Notes: generated by a model from the sequence alone, not told the origin. A DNA stretch of 13,647 bases from Humisphaera sp. (GCA_025351525.1 JANXVV010000599.1:1-13647), one strand, 5' to 3'; numbered from the stretch's first letter, positions 5,884 through 13,343 are shown. A program made the numbers and translations.

Positions 5884-7242
5884 ATGCCCTTCACCGAACC
5901 CGTCCTCCTCAAGCGTATCAATGCCGATCCCGCCAAGCGCAAGCTGCATTTCTACGATGACTACGTCGCCACCGGCGGCTACAAGGGTCTCGAAGCGGCG
6001 CTGCAAATGGCACCGGCGGACATCATCAAGACCACCATCGACAGCGGCCTGCGCGGGCGCGGCGGGGCGGGGTTTTCGGCGGGCCAGAAGTGGTCCTTCA
6101 TCCCCAAGGAAAAACGCGGGCCGCATTATTTGTGCGTCAACGCCGATGAATCGGAACCGGGTACGTTCAAGGATCGGTATCTGATCGATTACGACCCGCA
6201 TCAGATGCTCGAGGGCATCGCCATTGCCTGCATTGCCACACAGTGCGACATCGCCTACATCTTCATTCGCGGTGAATATCATCGGCAAGCCAAAGTGCTC
6301 GAACACGCGATCAAAGAAGCCTACGAACACGGCATCTTCGGCCCGCAGGGGATCAAGGGCAGTGCGACCAAACTTGAATGCTATGTGCATAAAGGCGCGG
6401 GCGCTTACATTTGTGGTGAAGAGACGGGATTGCTGGAAGCGTTGGAGGGCAAGCGCGGCTGGCCGCGCAATAAACCACCGTTCCCCGCGATTGCCGGGGC
6501 ATTCGCCAAGCCGACGGTCATCAATAATGTAGAGACGCTGGCGGCGGTTCCGCACATCATCGAGCGCGGGCCGATCGAAGGGCCGCGTTGGTTCAAGAGC
6601 ATGGGCACGCCGAGTTCTCCCGGCCCCAAGCTCTACGGCATGAGCGGCCATGTGAACAGCCCCGGCGTGTATGAGGACGAACTGGGCATCACGCTCGAAC
6701 ACGCCATCAAACTCGCCGGCGGCATGAAGGGCGGCGCTTACAAAGCCAGCATCTGCGGCGGCATTTCGATGGGCGTTTTAGGCACGAATCAACTCGACAT
6801 CAAACTTGATTTCGACGATGTCCGCTTTCGCGGCGGGTGCCTCGGTCTGGGCACCGCCGGCATGATCGTCATGAACGAGCACACCGACATGGTGCTTGCC
6901 CTGCGCAACTGCGTCCGCTTCTACGCCCACGAATCCTGCGGCCAATGCACCCCTTGCCGTGAAGGCTCCGCCTGGATGCGGAAAATCCTCGACCGCATTG
7001 TCGATGGCGGCGGCCGTGCCCAGGATCTGGAAATGCTGCTGGAATTGGAAAAGACGATGGGCATCATGCCCGGCACCACCATCTGCGGCCTTGCCGACGG
7101 CACCGCCTGGGCCACCCGCACGTTCATCAATAAGTTTTATGATGAGTTCGCCGCGAAGTGCCCGGAGACGCCGGTGCCGCAGTTCAGTCTCAAGCGCGGG
7201 TCGTTGAATGTGTTGCAACCGATGGGGAGCAATACGCGGTAA
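5884..7242 (+). CDS. NADH-quinone oxidoreductase subunit NuoF
   Basis: The 51 kDa-type subunit of the complex I NADH module: it binds NADH and FMN, takes two electrons and passes them through a [4Fe-4S] cluster. The 452-residue protein shows the glycine-rich GRGGAGF at 58-64, ESEPGTFKDR at 89-98 and GAGAYICGEETGLL at 171-184. The cluster ligands are Cys352, Cys355 and Cys358 (SCGQCTPC) plus Cys401. Length fits stand-alone NuoF, without the N-terminal thioredoxin domain of hydrogenase HoxF-type fusions. The ATG at 5884 has no visible Shine-Dalgarno because an inverted repeat ends four bases upstream. No nuoG follows; an Uma2 gene does. Assignment to complex I rather than another NADH-linked enzyme is likely but not proved. 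Confidence 0.93.
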   Translation: MPFTEPVLLKRINADPAKRKLHFYDDYVATGGYKGLEAALQMAPADIIKTTIDSGLRGRGGAGFSAGQKWSFIPKEKRGPHYLCVNADESEPGTFKDRYLIDYDPHQMLEGIAIACIATQCDIAYIFIRGEYHRQAKVLEHAIKEAYEHGIFGPQGIKGSATKLECYVHKGAGAYICGEETGLLEALEGKRGWPRNKPPFPAIAGAFAKPTVINNVETLAAVPHIIERGPIEGPRWFKSMGTPSSPGPKLYGMSGHVNSPGVYEDELGITLEHAIKLAGGMKGGAYKASICGGISMGVLGTNQLDIKLDFDDVRFRGGCLGLGTAGMIVMNEHTDMVLALRNCVRFYAHESCGQCTPCREGSAWMRKILDRIVDGGGRAQDLEMLLELEKTMGIMPGTTICGLADGTAWATRTFINKFYDEFAAKCPETPVPQFSLKRGSLNVLQPMGSNTR

Positions 7243-7259
7243 AGATGCCGATTATTTAG

Positions 7260-7293
7260 CCGTCTCACTTGCGAGGCGCGTCTGGCGGGACGG
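7260..7293. repeat. Possible degenerate hairpin repeat after nuoF
   Basis: CCGTCTC (7260-7266) pairs with GGGACGG (7287-7293) at six of seven positions, and smaller stems lie between. The surrounding bases (TTTAGC before, GGGACGGAT after) resemble the ends of REP-like family 1. Single copy in the window, so this is tentative. Confidence 0.3.
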
Positions 7294-7301
7294 ATATTCC
7301 A

Positions 7302-8018
7302 ATGCTTCAAAAAGCCCATCCCAATTTCAACTCCGCTCGCCGCAATCCGATATCCGCGCGACCCCTCCGGCGCTTTCTGGATCTGGACCTTCAGGAGCTA
7401 CTGGATATGGCGGAAGGCCTTGGGGGTGAATCGGTGCCGGGCATCAGCCTCAGCGAACCGGAATTTGCCGATTGGTGCCCGGAAGGGCTTCGCGTCGAAT
7501 GGGTCGACGGGAAGGTAATTCTGATGTCGCCATCGAATGTGGATCACGATGATTTAAACACCTGGTTGACGGCGATGATGCGCACCTTCGTGGAGGATCA
7601 CGAGGCGGGCCGTATTTTTCACGATCTGACGATTCGCCTTGCCCCGCAGCGTCGCCGCCGAGTGCCGGATCTAATGTTCGTCGACATCGACCGTCTTCAC
7701 CTGCTGGAACAAACCTACCTCGACGGTCCCCCCGATCTGCTGATCGAAATCGTTTCCCCCGACAGCCAGTCTCGCGACCGCCGCGAAAAATATCTCGAAT
7801 ATGAGAAGGCCGGGGTGCGCGAATATTGGATCGTCGACCCGCTTTCCAAAACCGTCGAAGTGTTTCGGCTGGAAAAAAAGAAATTTCAGCGGGTTGAAGA
7901 GACGAGTGGCGTAATTGCGTCCATCGTCCTGAAGGGGTTCCGAATCAAGACCGCTCAGCTCTGGCAAAAGCCGCTGCCGAAAGTGTCGGGGGTGTTGAAG
8001 TGGATGACGAAGCGATAG
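7302..8018 (+). CDS. Uma2 family PD-(D/E)XK protein
   Basis: A 238-residue protein of the Uma2 (DUF820) family, a group with a PD-(D/E)XK nuclease-like fold that is abundant in cyanobacteria and planctomycetes and mostly of unknown role. Visible signatures are VPDLMFVD (Asp123), PPDLLIEIVSPDSQSRDRR (Glu149) and KYLEYEKAGVREYWIVDP. The N-terminal 40 residues are a basic extension before the core. The ATG at 7302 is preferred; an in-frame TTG at 7269 would add 11 residues but falls inside a possible repeat. GGGACGG eight bases upstream is a poor Shine-Dalgarno. The stop directly abuts the start of the glycosyltransferase gene, so the two are probably co-transcribed. Nuclease activity is not established. 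Confidence 0.85.
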   Translation: MLQKAHPNFNSARRNPISARPLRRFLDLDLQELLDMAEGLGGESVPGISLSEPEFADWCPEGLRVEWVDGKVILMSPSNVDHDDLNTWLTAMMRTFVEDHEAGRIFHDLTIRLAPQRRRRVPDLMFVDIDRLHLLEQTYLDGPPDLLIEIVSPDSQSRDRREKYLEYEKAGVREYWIVDPLSKTVEVFRLEKKKFQRVEETSGVIASIVLKGFRIKTAQLWQKPLPKVSGVLKWMTKR

Positions 8019-9179
8019 ATGCGCATCCTCCACGTCATCTCCGGCCTCGATCCCCAGAACGGCGGTCCCACCACTGCGCTCATCGGCATGGCCCAATCGC
8101 AAGTCCAAACCGGTTTGGACGTGACGATTCTCGCGACCTGGAAAATTCGCGACGGCCTTCCCGTCGCCGATGGCCTGCGCGGGAACGGCGTGAAAGTCAT
8201 TCACGTTGGCCCGGCGACCGGCAAGCTCTCCCGCCATCCGTCGCTCGCCGCCGAGACGGATCGAGCCGTTGCCGCCGCCGATGTCGTGCATATTCACGGG
8301 CTGTTTGAGGAGGTGCAGCATCAGGCCGCCCGCGCCGCGCAACGACGGCAAGTGCCGTACCTCATCACGCCGCACGGCATGTTGTCGCCTTGGAATCTCG
8401 CGCGCAGCCGATGGGCCAAACGGCTCTATCTATTTTTGCGTCTGCGCCGAAACCTCGATCGCGCCGCCGTCATTCATTACACCTGCGATGTCGAGCGTGA
8501 TCTGGTCGCACCGCTCAAAATAAAAGCTCCCCCTCTCGTAGAGCGTCTCGGTCTGGATTTGGCCGAGTTCCGCGAACTGCCCTCGCTCGGAACCTTCCGC
8601 GCCAAATGGCCGCTACTCGGGCAAAAGCCGTTCGTGCTTTTTCTGGGCCGCATCGACTACAAAAAAGGCCTGGACATCCTCATCCCCGCTTTCGCCGCCG
8701 CAAAGCTAGGGGACACGCCATTGGTCATCGCCGGTCCCGATCGCGATGGATATGAACCTGCGGCGCGGGCTTTGGTTGCCCAACACGGTCTGCAGGATCG
8801 CGTCCACTTCACGGGGATGCTGCATGGCCGCGATCGACTGGAAGCCTACGTCGACGCGGCGTTGTTCGCCCTCACCAGCCATCAGGAAAATTTCGGCATC
8901 ACGGTGATCGAAGCGATGGCCTGCGGGTGCCCGGTGCTGATTTCGGATCAGGTGAATATCCACGGCGAGGTGAAGGCGGCGGAGGCCGGAGAGGTGGTGC
9001 CGGTGAGCGTCGAGGCCACTGCCGGGGCTCTAAGGCAATGGCAATCCGACCGCGCCCGTTTCATTGCCGCCGGGAAAACGGGTCGCGCCTTTGCGTTACA
9101 CCACTATGACTGGAACACCATCGCCGTGCGGTGGAAAGCCCATTACGCGCAGATGCCGACCTGCCGCACGGCGGTATGA
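8019..9179 (+). CDS. Glycosyltransferase family 4 (GT-B fold)
   Basis: A 386-residue cytoplasmic glycosyltransferase of the GT4 group, which moves a sugar from a nucleotide donor to a glycan or lipid acceptor. The N-terminal Rossmann-like domain opens with RILHVISGLDPQNGGP and contains HIHGLFEE and TPHGMLSPWN. The C-terminal donor-binding domain holds FLGRIDYKKGLDIL (208-221), LVIAGPDRDGYE and the E-x7-E motif, Glu290 and Glu298 in ENFGITVIEAMACG. Its ATG follows the Uma2 stop codon with no gap. Such enzymes usually act in exopolysaccharide or surface glycan synthesis, but no other glycan gene is nearby and the acceptor is unknown. It converges on the kelch gene with a 12-base gap. Confidence 0.92.
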   Translation: MRILHVISGLDPQNGGPTTALIGMAQSQVQTGLDVTILATWKIRDGLPVADGLRGNGVKVIHVGPATGKLSRHPSLAAETDRAVAAADVVHIHGLFEEVQHQAARAAQRRQVPYLITPHGMLSPWNLARSRWAKRLYLFLRLRRNLDRAAVIHYTCDVERDLVAPLKIKAPPLVERLGLDLAEFRELPSLGTFRAKWPLLGQKPFVLFLGRIDYKKGLDILIPAFAAAKLGDTPLVIAGPDRDGYEPAARALVAQHGLQDRVHFTGMLHGRDRLEAYVDAALFALTSHQENFGITVIEAMACGCPVLISDQVNIHGEVKAAEAGEVVPVSVEATAGALRQWQSDRARFIAAGKTGRAFALHHYDWNTIAVRWKAHYAQMPTCRTAV

Positions 9180-9191
9180 ATTCGCTTGTTC

Positions 9192-12161
9192 TCACGGCGG
9201 TGACAGCACCACAAAGCTCGTTAACGAACTACTGAGTCCGCCCGCGCCAAATTTCGCAATCACTCGCCATGTGTGGGTGCCGGTGAGGGGCGGTGTAATC
9301 GGCGTCCATTGATTTGACGGCACGTTTTGCACCAGTGTTTCGTCGACATAGACATCGTAGCTGTCCGCTTGAGGGGAGTCGGACCATGTGAAAGTCGTTG
9401 GGACTGAAGCGAGCAACGCACCGTCGGCCGGGGATGGATTGGCGGGAACGGGCACTGAAGTCGACGTAAGAATATCAGAGAGTGCAGGTTTTACCGCATC
9501 ATTGGATTCACTGACCAGCAGTTGATTTCCCAGGGAACTGAGGCTCGACGAATAGGGGCGCCCAACGGGCCGTACCTGGCTGGACCAAAGTCCGGTCGAG
9601 GGATCATAAACATCCAAATAGCTGAAGGTGCCTGCGAAATTCCCACCGAATACCGCTTCTCGGTTGGCGAACAAGCCCACTGCAAATCCGTCGGTGTGCG
9701 GAAGTTGAGATGTCGACCAGAGACCCGTCGCCGAGTTGTAAATGTCGACGACGTTCAGTTCTGCGCTCATCCCGTTTTGATCGAGGCCATATCCACCGGC
9801 AATCAGGGCGATCCCGTCGACAGAGACAATCGAGGCAACATTCCGCTTCGCTGAAAGGGTGCTGATCGACCATTCATGGTCTGCTGGATTATAGAGGAAT
9901 GCGCTGGTTCCATCGGTAAACAAAGCCTTGCCGCCGACTTCCACCCCCTTTAGTGACCCGAACGGGCCAGGGCTTCTCACCGGTATTTCAGTCGCTGACC
10001 ATGTGTTTGTAGCGGAATCATAGATATCGACCGCGTTGGCGGGACTGTTCTGATCGCCTCCATTCGTCCCACCCGCGAAGATCACGATTTTACCGACGAC
10101 CACGCCTGTGACTCCTCCATGCGCTTGTGATAGTGTTGCGGTTGACCATAGACCCGTCGAGTTATTGAAGATATCCACCGCGGTTGAAAGTCCCACCGCG
10201 CCGGAGTAGCCGTAGACCAGATGACCTCCGGCAAATATGGCTTTGTCACCCACCGTCACCGCCGCGATGTCGAGGCGGGCAACCGAAAGATGCACCGTCG
10301 AAAACTGCCCTGTAGCCTCATCGAAAATATCTGCAAGGCCGGTACCGCCCGCAGAATACGGCGAAGACTGCGCTGAATCACCCGCAAAGATCGCCTTGTC
10401 TCCCACGACGGTCACATCCGGCCCCAGCGGATGCGGGAGGATCACGGTCCTCCATGATCCATTTGTAGTGTCGAATATCTCTGCGCCGGCATGGTGGTCC
10501 GCGTTGCGGTGCGGGTCGATCGCAAATAGGATTTTAGTTCCGACGGTCGTGCCTGGTGATCCGAAGCCTTCCAGGGAAACGGTTGGCGTGTCGAGCAACT
10601 GTGCCGCCGGCACGGTGGCCAGGCGCGGGACAACCACAGGCGTGGTGCTGATTTGGGCGATCGGCGTCACGGTCCCCCGCGATTTGACAACCACCAGTAA
10701 CTTCGTGCCGGTCGCAAAGCCGTTGCTTGGCAAGGCCAGTTGAAATGTCACTTGCTTCGACGCGCCGGCGGGCAACGAAGTCTTAAGTCGCGTCATCACC
10801 AGTGGCCGTGAGTTGGCTTGAAATGTTCCTATGCTCGATGGATAGATTCCGACCGAAGCTCCGGCGGGCAGTGGGGCGTCACCCGTGTTGCGAACGGTCA
10901 CCGTAACCGCGTCAGCAGTGCTTCGAACCGATGCACCCTCCAGAATCGCGGCTGGGGTGGCATCGGTAAAAATGTCGACGGTCGCACTCTCCCCCGAGTT
11001 GCTTTGCGTTTTTCCACCCCCGAAGTAGGCCCGCGCGCCCAGCGTGGTTGCACTTTCCGAATCGCGCCCCTCCGATAGAGCGGTCTTCGACCACGCCCCG
11101 GTGCGCGTATCGTATACGTTTACCTCGTAACCCGTCTCGTTATAGCGTGTGTACCGACCTGCAAAGAGGATTTTCCCACCGACGCTCGTCGCGGCGTCCA
11201 CTGTGAACGTGTCGGGAAAATCAATGATCGACGATTGCCCCGTCACGCCGTCATAGACCTGAATGTTGTCCGGGGTTCCCGTGCCGTAAATCGATGTGCC
11301 ACTGAAGTAAGCCTTGGTGCCGACGGAAACGGCGGAAGTGAGTGTCATCGTCTCGTAGAGGTTTAGCGAGGACCACAACCGGCTCGATGAATCGTAGATT
11401 TCGGCGTTAATACCATCGGTGAAAATAGCCTTCCCGCCGACGGAAACCGCGAACGCACGCGTTGAGCTGAGGCTTTGCGGAAGTCGCATCTCAAACCACG
11501 CGCCTGACTTGGCGTCATAGAATTCGGCGGTGTCGTCGGGTGAACCATTGTCTGCTGGAATCGAGATGCCGCCTGCAAAAATCGCCCGATCTCCCACGGA
11601 AGTTGCCGCCACGCCCACGCGGTTGTGCGGCTGCGGTTGGGAGGTGAAACCGCCGGTGACCGGGTTGTAAATGCTGACCAAGCCGATCTGACCGGTGACG
11701 TCGGAGCCGACAAACAGAGCTTGACCCCCCAAAGAGGTTGCCGCACTTACAGTGGATAGTTGGGGGACCGGAGACTCGATCTGATGTGATTTTCCGGTTT
11801 CAAACGTGTTGAGAAACGTGCCGCCGCCTCCGGGGAAATTCGGACTTCCGCCCAAAAAGAGCACTTTCTGTCCGGCAGAGGAAGCTATGGCATCGTATTG
11901 ACCGACCGCCAAGGCATCCGTCGTAAGATAAAGGCCGCCGACGGGCACGGGATGGCGGTGCGCATGCACTGCAGGCTGCGCGGTCCCCCGCGCATTTGCC
12001 AAATCCATCCCCGATCGTGCCGAGAGCATCCGCCGTTCTTCCAACCCCTCCAACCAAAATTGCACTCGCCCGGGTGCCCATCGAAGCAACGTCGTTTTTA
12101 AAAAAGTTCCAGTTCCCTTGCTCTTCCCGCCGTAGCCATTCCCGCCGTGTTTTCGCGACAT
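9192..12161 (-). CDS. Exported protein with two kelch-type propellers and CARDB-like and FnIII-like domains
   Basis: A 989-residue protein, probably exported. Residues 40-48 (LEERRMLSA) are a variant of the planctomycete LEPRRLLSA-type N-terminal motif, after a basic Gly-rich start. About seven kelch-like units (SVGGKAIFxGG, then VDIYDxxTGxWS) fill roughly 90-399. A CARDB-like beta domain follows (about 405-512, VTVTVRNTGDAPLPAG). A second set of about seven units spans 535-890. The end (about 905-987) looks like a fibronectin III or Ig-like domain (ADSYDVYVDETL, GTHTWRVIAKF). The ATG at 12161 was chosen because AAGGA (12169-12173) lies seven bases upstream and the motif falls at the right distance; the frame stays open to 12314. 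No catalytic residues recognised; a binding or adhesive role is only a guess. Confidence 0.88.
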   Translation of the reverse strand: MSRKHGGNGYGGKSKGTGTFLKTTLLRWAPGRVQFWLEGLEERRMLSARSGMDLANARGTAQPAVHAHRHPVPVGGLYLTTDALAVGQYDAIASSAGQKVLFLGGSPNFPGGGGTFLNTFETGKSHQIESPVPQLSTVSAATSLGGQALFVGSDVTGQIGLVSIYNPVTGGFTSQPQPHNRVGVAATSVGDRAIFAGGISIPADNGSPDDTAEFYDAKSGAWFEMRLPQSLSSTRAFAVSVGGKAIFTDGINAEIYDSSSRLWSSLNLYETMTLTSAVSVGTKAYFSGTSIYGTGTPDNIQVYDGVTGQSSIIDFPDTFTVDAATSVGGKILFAGRYTRYNETGYEVNVYDTRTGAWSKTALSEGRDSESATTLGARAYFGGGKTQSNSGESATVDIFTDATPAAILEGASVRSTADAVTVTVRNTGDAPLPAGASVGIYPSSIGTFQANSRPLVMTRLKTSLPAGASKQVTFQLALPSNGFATGTKLLVVVKSRGTVTPIAQISTTPVVVPRLATVPAAQLLDTPTVSLEGFGSPGTTVGTKILFAIDPHRNADHHAGAEIFDTTNGSWRTVILPHPLGPDVTVVGDKAIFAGDSAQSSPYSAGGTGLADIFDEATGQFSTVHLSVARLDIAAVTVGDKAIFAGGHLVYGYSGAVGLSTAVDIFNNSTGLWSTATLSQAHGGVTGVVVGKIVIFAGGTNGGDQNSPANAVDIYDSATNTWSATEIPVRSPGPFGSLKGVEVGGKALFTDGTSAFLYNPADHEWSISTLSAKRNVASIVSVDGIALIAGGYGLDQNGMSAELNVVDIYNSATGLWSTSQLPHTDGFAVGLFANREAVFGGNFAGTFSYLDVYDPSTGLWSSQVRPVGRPYSSSLSSLGNQLLVSESNDAVKPALSDILTSTSVPVPANPSPADGALLASVPTTFTWSDSPQADSYDVYVDETLVQNVPSNQWTPITPPLTGTHTWRVIAKFGAGGLSSSLTSFVVLSPP

Positions 12162-12200
12162 ACCCGGTTCCTTTCCAATGAAACCCAGTTGCCGACTCGG

Positions 12201-12222
12201 ACGCGCCGGAACGCCGGCGCGT
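12201..12222. repeat. Perfect GC-rich hairpin in the kelch-gene leader
   Basis: ACGCGCCGG (12201-12209) and CCGGCGCGT (12214-12222) form a perfect 9-bp stem with a 4-base loop. It lies about 40 bases upstream of the kelch-protein start codon and has no U-run. It could be a leader structure or a repeat arm. Confidence 0.6.
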
Positions 12223-12312
12223 GCTTGTCTTTGAAGATTGTATCGATTCGGTGATCTGCTAACCATTTCCGCCGATGAATCGGTGTTAGAGAAATTTTCA
12301 GGTTGGTGAGGC

Positions 12313-12380
12313 ATGGAGGGCGGGTGTCCTCACCCGCCGTCTGCGGGAACGATCGGCGGTCGAGGACGACCGCCCTCCAA
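12313..12380. repeat. Inverted pair of hairpin arms, GGAGGGCGG type
   Basis: Arms at 12313-12338 and 12355-12380 face each other. Each arm is itself a hairpin with loop TCCT: GGCGGGTG/CACCCGCC in the first and, in the same sense, GGCGGTCG/CGACCGCC in the second. The differences are on both sides of the stem and preserve pairing. Confidence 0.88.
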
Positions 12381-12389
12381 GATAAGGCC

Positions 12390-12406
12390 TTGGAACGGGG
12401 CAAGCA
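12390..12406 (+). promoter_or_regulatory. Weak sigma-54-like promoter candidate for the PII gene
   Basis: TTGGAACG, four bases, AAGCA gives the GG and GC dinucleotides at the exact -24/-12 spacing and matches TTGG-ACG of the consensus, but has AA where TT is expected. PII genes are often under sigma-54 control in other bacteria. The match is weak and could be chance. Confidence 0.2.
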
Positions 12407-12543
12407 ATCATCCGAGCCGCGACATGCCGCCAAGAATGTCCTGCACCCCTGATTTGCCGCCAAGTACCAATCCGTTGGACGCCAACGAAGCCCCCGGTTA
12501 TTTTATGCGCTGCCATTCACTGCCGCCCCACACAGAGGAATTC

Positions 12544-12888
12544 ATGAAACTGATCATCGCCTACATCCAACCGGACAAGCTCAACTCGGTCAAAGAGGAA
12601 TTGTTCAAAGCCGATGTCTCCAAGCTATCCGTCGTCGCCAACGCCGTCGGTTGCGGCAAGCAGAAGGGGTATACCGAGGCGTATCGCGGGATCGTCACCG
12701 AGATCAATCTGCGGCCAAAAACGCGGATCGAGATTGCCGTGAACGATGAATTTGTGAAAGTCACCACCGACGCAATCGTCAAAGGTGCGCGGAGCGGCAA
12801 AATCGGCGACGGGAAGATTTTCATCATCCCTCTCGAAGAGTGCATCCGTATCCGCACCGGAGAAACCGGGCAGGAAGCGATCGGTTAG
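12544..12888 (+). CDS. PII family nitrogen regulatory protein
   Basis: A 114-residue small trimeric signalling protein of the PII (GlnB/GlnK) family, which senses 2-oxoglutarate, ATP and ADP and binds targets through its T-loop. Seen features are the opening MKLIIAYIQPDKLNSVKEEL, the T-loop region GCGKQKGYTEAYRGIVTEIN (37-55) with Gln40, and the C-terminal signature SGKIGDGKIF followed by IRIRTGE. AGAGGAA (12534-12540) lies three bases before the ATG at 12544, which fixes the start; a longer in-frame reading from 12313 runs through a repeat. The T-loop has Thr52 where the uridylylated Tyr51 of Escherichia coli GlnB would be, and Ile50 where the phosphorylated Ser49 of cyanobacteria would be. 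No amtB or glnA neighbour is seen. Confidence 0.9.
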   Translation: MKLIIAYIQPDKLNSVKEELFKADVSKLSVVANAVGCGKQKGYTEAYRGIVTEINLRPKTRIEIAVNDEFVKVTTDAIVKGARSGKIGDGKIFIIPLEECIRIRTGETGQEAIG

Positions 12889-12917
12889 AGCGGTCCTCGA
12901 CTCGATCGATCAGTTTT

Positions 12918-12980
12918 TGCCGCTTGCGGCTTAGCCGTGTCGTGCGAGCAACGGATTGGACGGCTAAACCGCAAGCGGCA
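12918..12980. repeat. Inverted-repeat element with CCGCTTGCGG arms
   Basis: Arms at 12918-12938 and 12960-12980 are reverse complements at 20 of 21 positions around a 21-base spacer. Each arm contains a small hairpin (CCGC, TT, GCGG) followed by TTAGCCGT. It begins 29 bases after the PII stop. Confidence 0.85.
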
Positions 12981-13140
12981 TTCACGTACACTCAGTCGAA
13001 AATCGCTCTTACCGCTTGCGCTAGAGCAATGATCAATTTGCCGAGTCGATTTGATAACCGTGGGCGAAAGCCGCAGGGCTGCCGCGAAAAGCGATCCAAT
13101 TTGCGACAGCGATCAACGAATCTGAGTTGGGCACCGCGCA

Positions 13141-13182
13141 TAAAAAAGGCTGCACGACGGAGGGCAGTGTCCGTGCAGCCTT
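13141..13182 (-). terminator. Intrinsic terminator on the minus strand
   Basis: AAGGCTGCACG (read on minus, 13182 to 13172) pairs perfectly over 11 bases with CGTGCAGCCTT (13156 to 13146) across a 15-base loop, and the stem runs into six T in a row. This is a textbook rho-independent terminator for a transcript coming from the right. No coding gene for that transcript is visible within the window. Confidence 0.75.
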
Positions 13183-13320
13183 GGCGGAGGAGGAAACGAG
13201 GCTTATCGCGAAGCCGTCACAAAAAACCAGGACTCACCCACAAGACCTGATGGTAACGCGCTCCGCCGAATACTGGATCCTGCCACTCCGGGAAAAGTTA
13301 TCGAGCCCCGGACAGTACAC

Positions 13321-13343
13321 CGCCCGCAGACCGTCTGCGGGCG
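13321..13343. repeat. Near-perfect 23-base palindrome
   Basis: CGCCCGCAGAC (13321-13331) and GTCTGCGGGCG (13333-13343) are perfect reverse complements with one base between. There is no U-run on either side, so it is not an intrinsic terminator. It could be a repeat arm or a protein-binding site. Confidence 0.55.

Larger units (their letters stand above)
12162..12543. other. Divergent intergenic region between kelch gene and PII gene
   Basis: This 382-base region holds the leaders of two divergent genes. It contains a GC-rich hairpin (12201-12222), a repeat pair (12313-12380), a possible sigma-54 site (12390-12406) and an exact 10-base direct repeat, TGCCGCCAAG, at 12425-12434 and 12455-12464. 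A TACAAT on the minus strand (12242 to 12237) could be a -10 box for the kelch gene but has no good -35 partner. No additional gene is seen. Confidence 0.55.

Noticed and set aside
5842..6702. Long minus-strand frame opposite nuoF
   Set aside because: Antisense to conserved nuoF motifs; start region lies in the gene, end in a repeat.
7671..8375. Minus-strand frame across the Uma2/glycosyltransferase junction
   Set aside because: Shadow frame without recognisable domain; both plus-strand genes are well supported.
12162..12314. Longer start for the kelch protein
   Set aside because: The upstream part is not signal-like, while the ATG at 12161 has a good Shine-Dalgarno and puts the LEERRMLSA motif at the usual distance.
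12905..12918. Terminator after the PII gene (palindromic TCGATCGA then five T)
   Set aside because: The stem is too short to be convincing.
13009..13034. Partial copy of the CCGCTTGCGG repeat
   Set aside because: Only about ten bases match, flanked by a weak 5-bp stem; not enough to call.
12840..13250. Plus-strand frame overlapping the PII 3' end
   Set aside because: Starts inside PII, crosses a repeat pair and the terminator hairpin, no Shine-Dalgarno.
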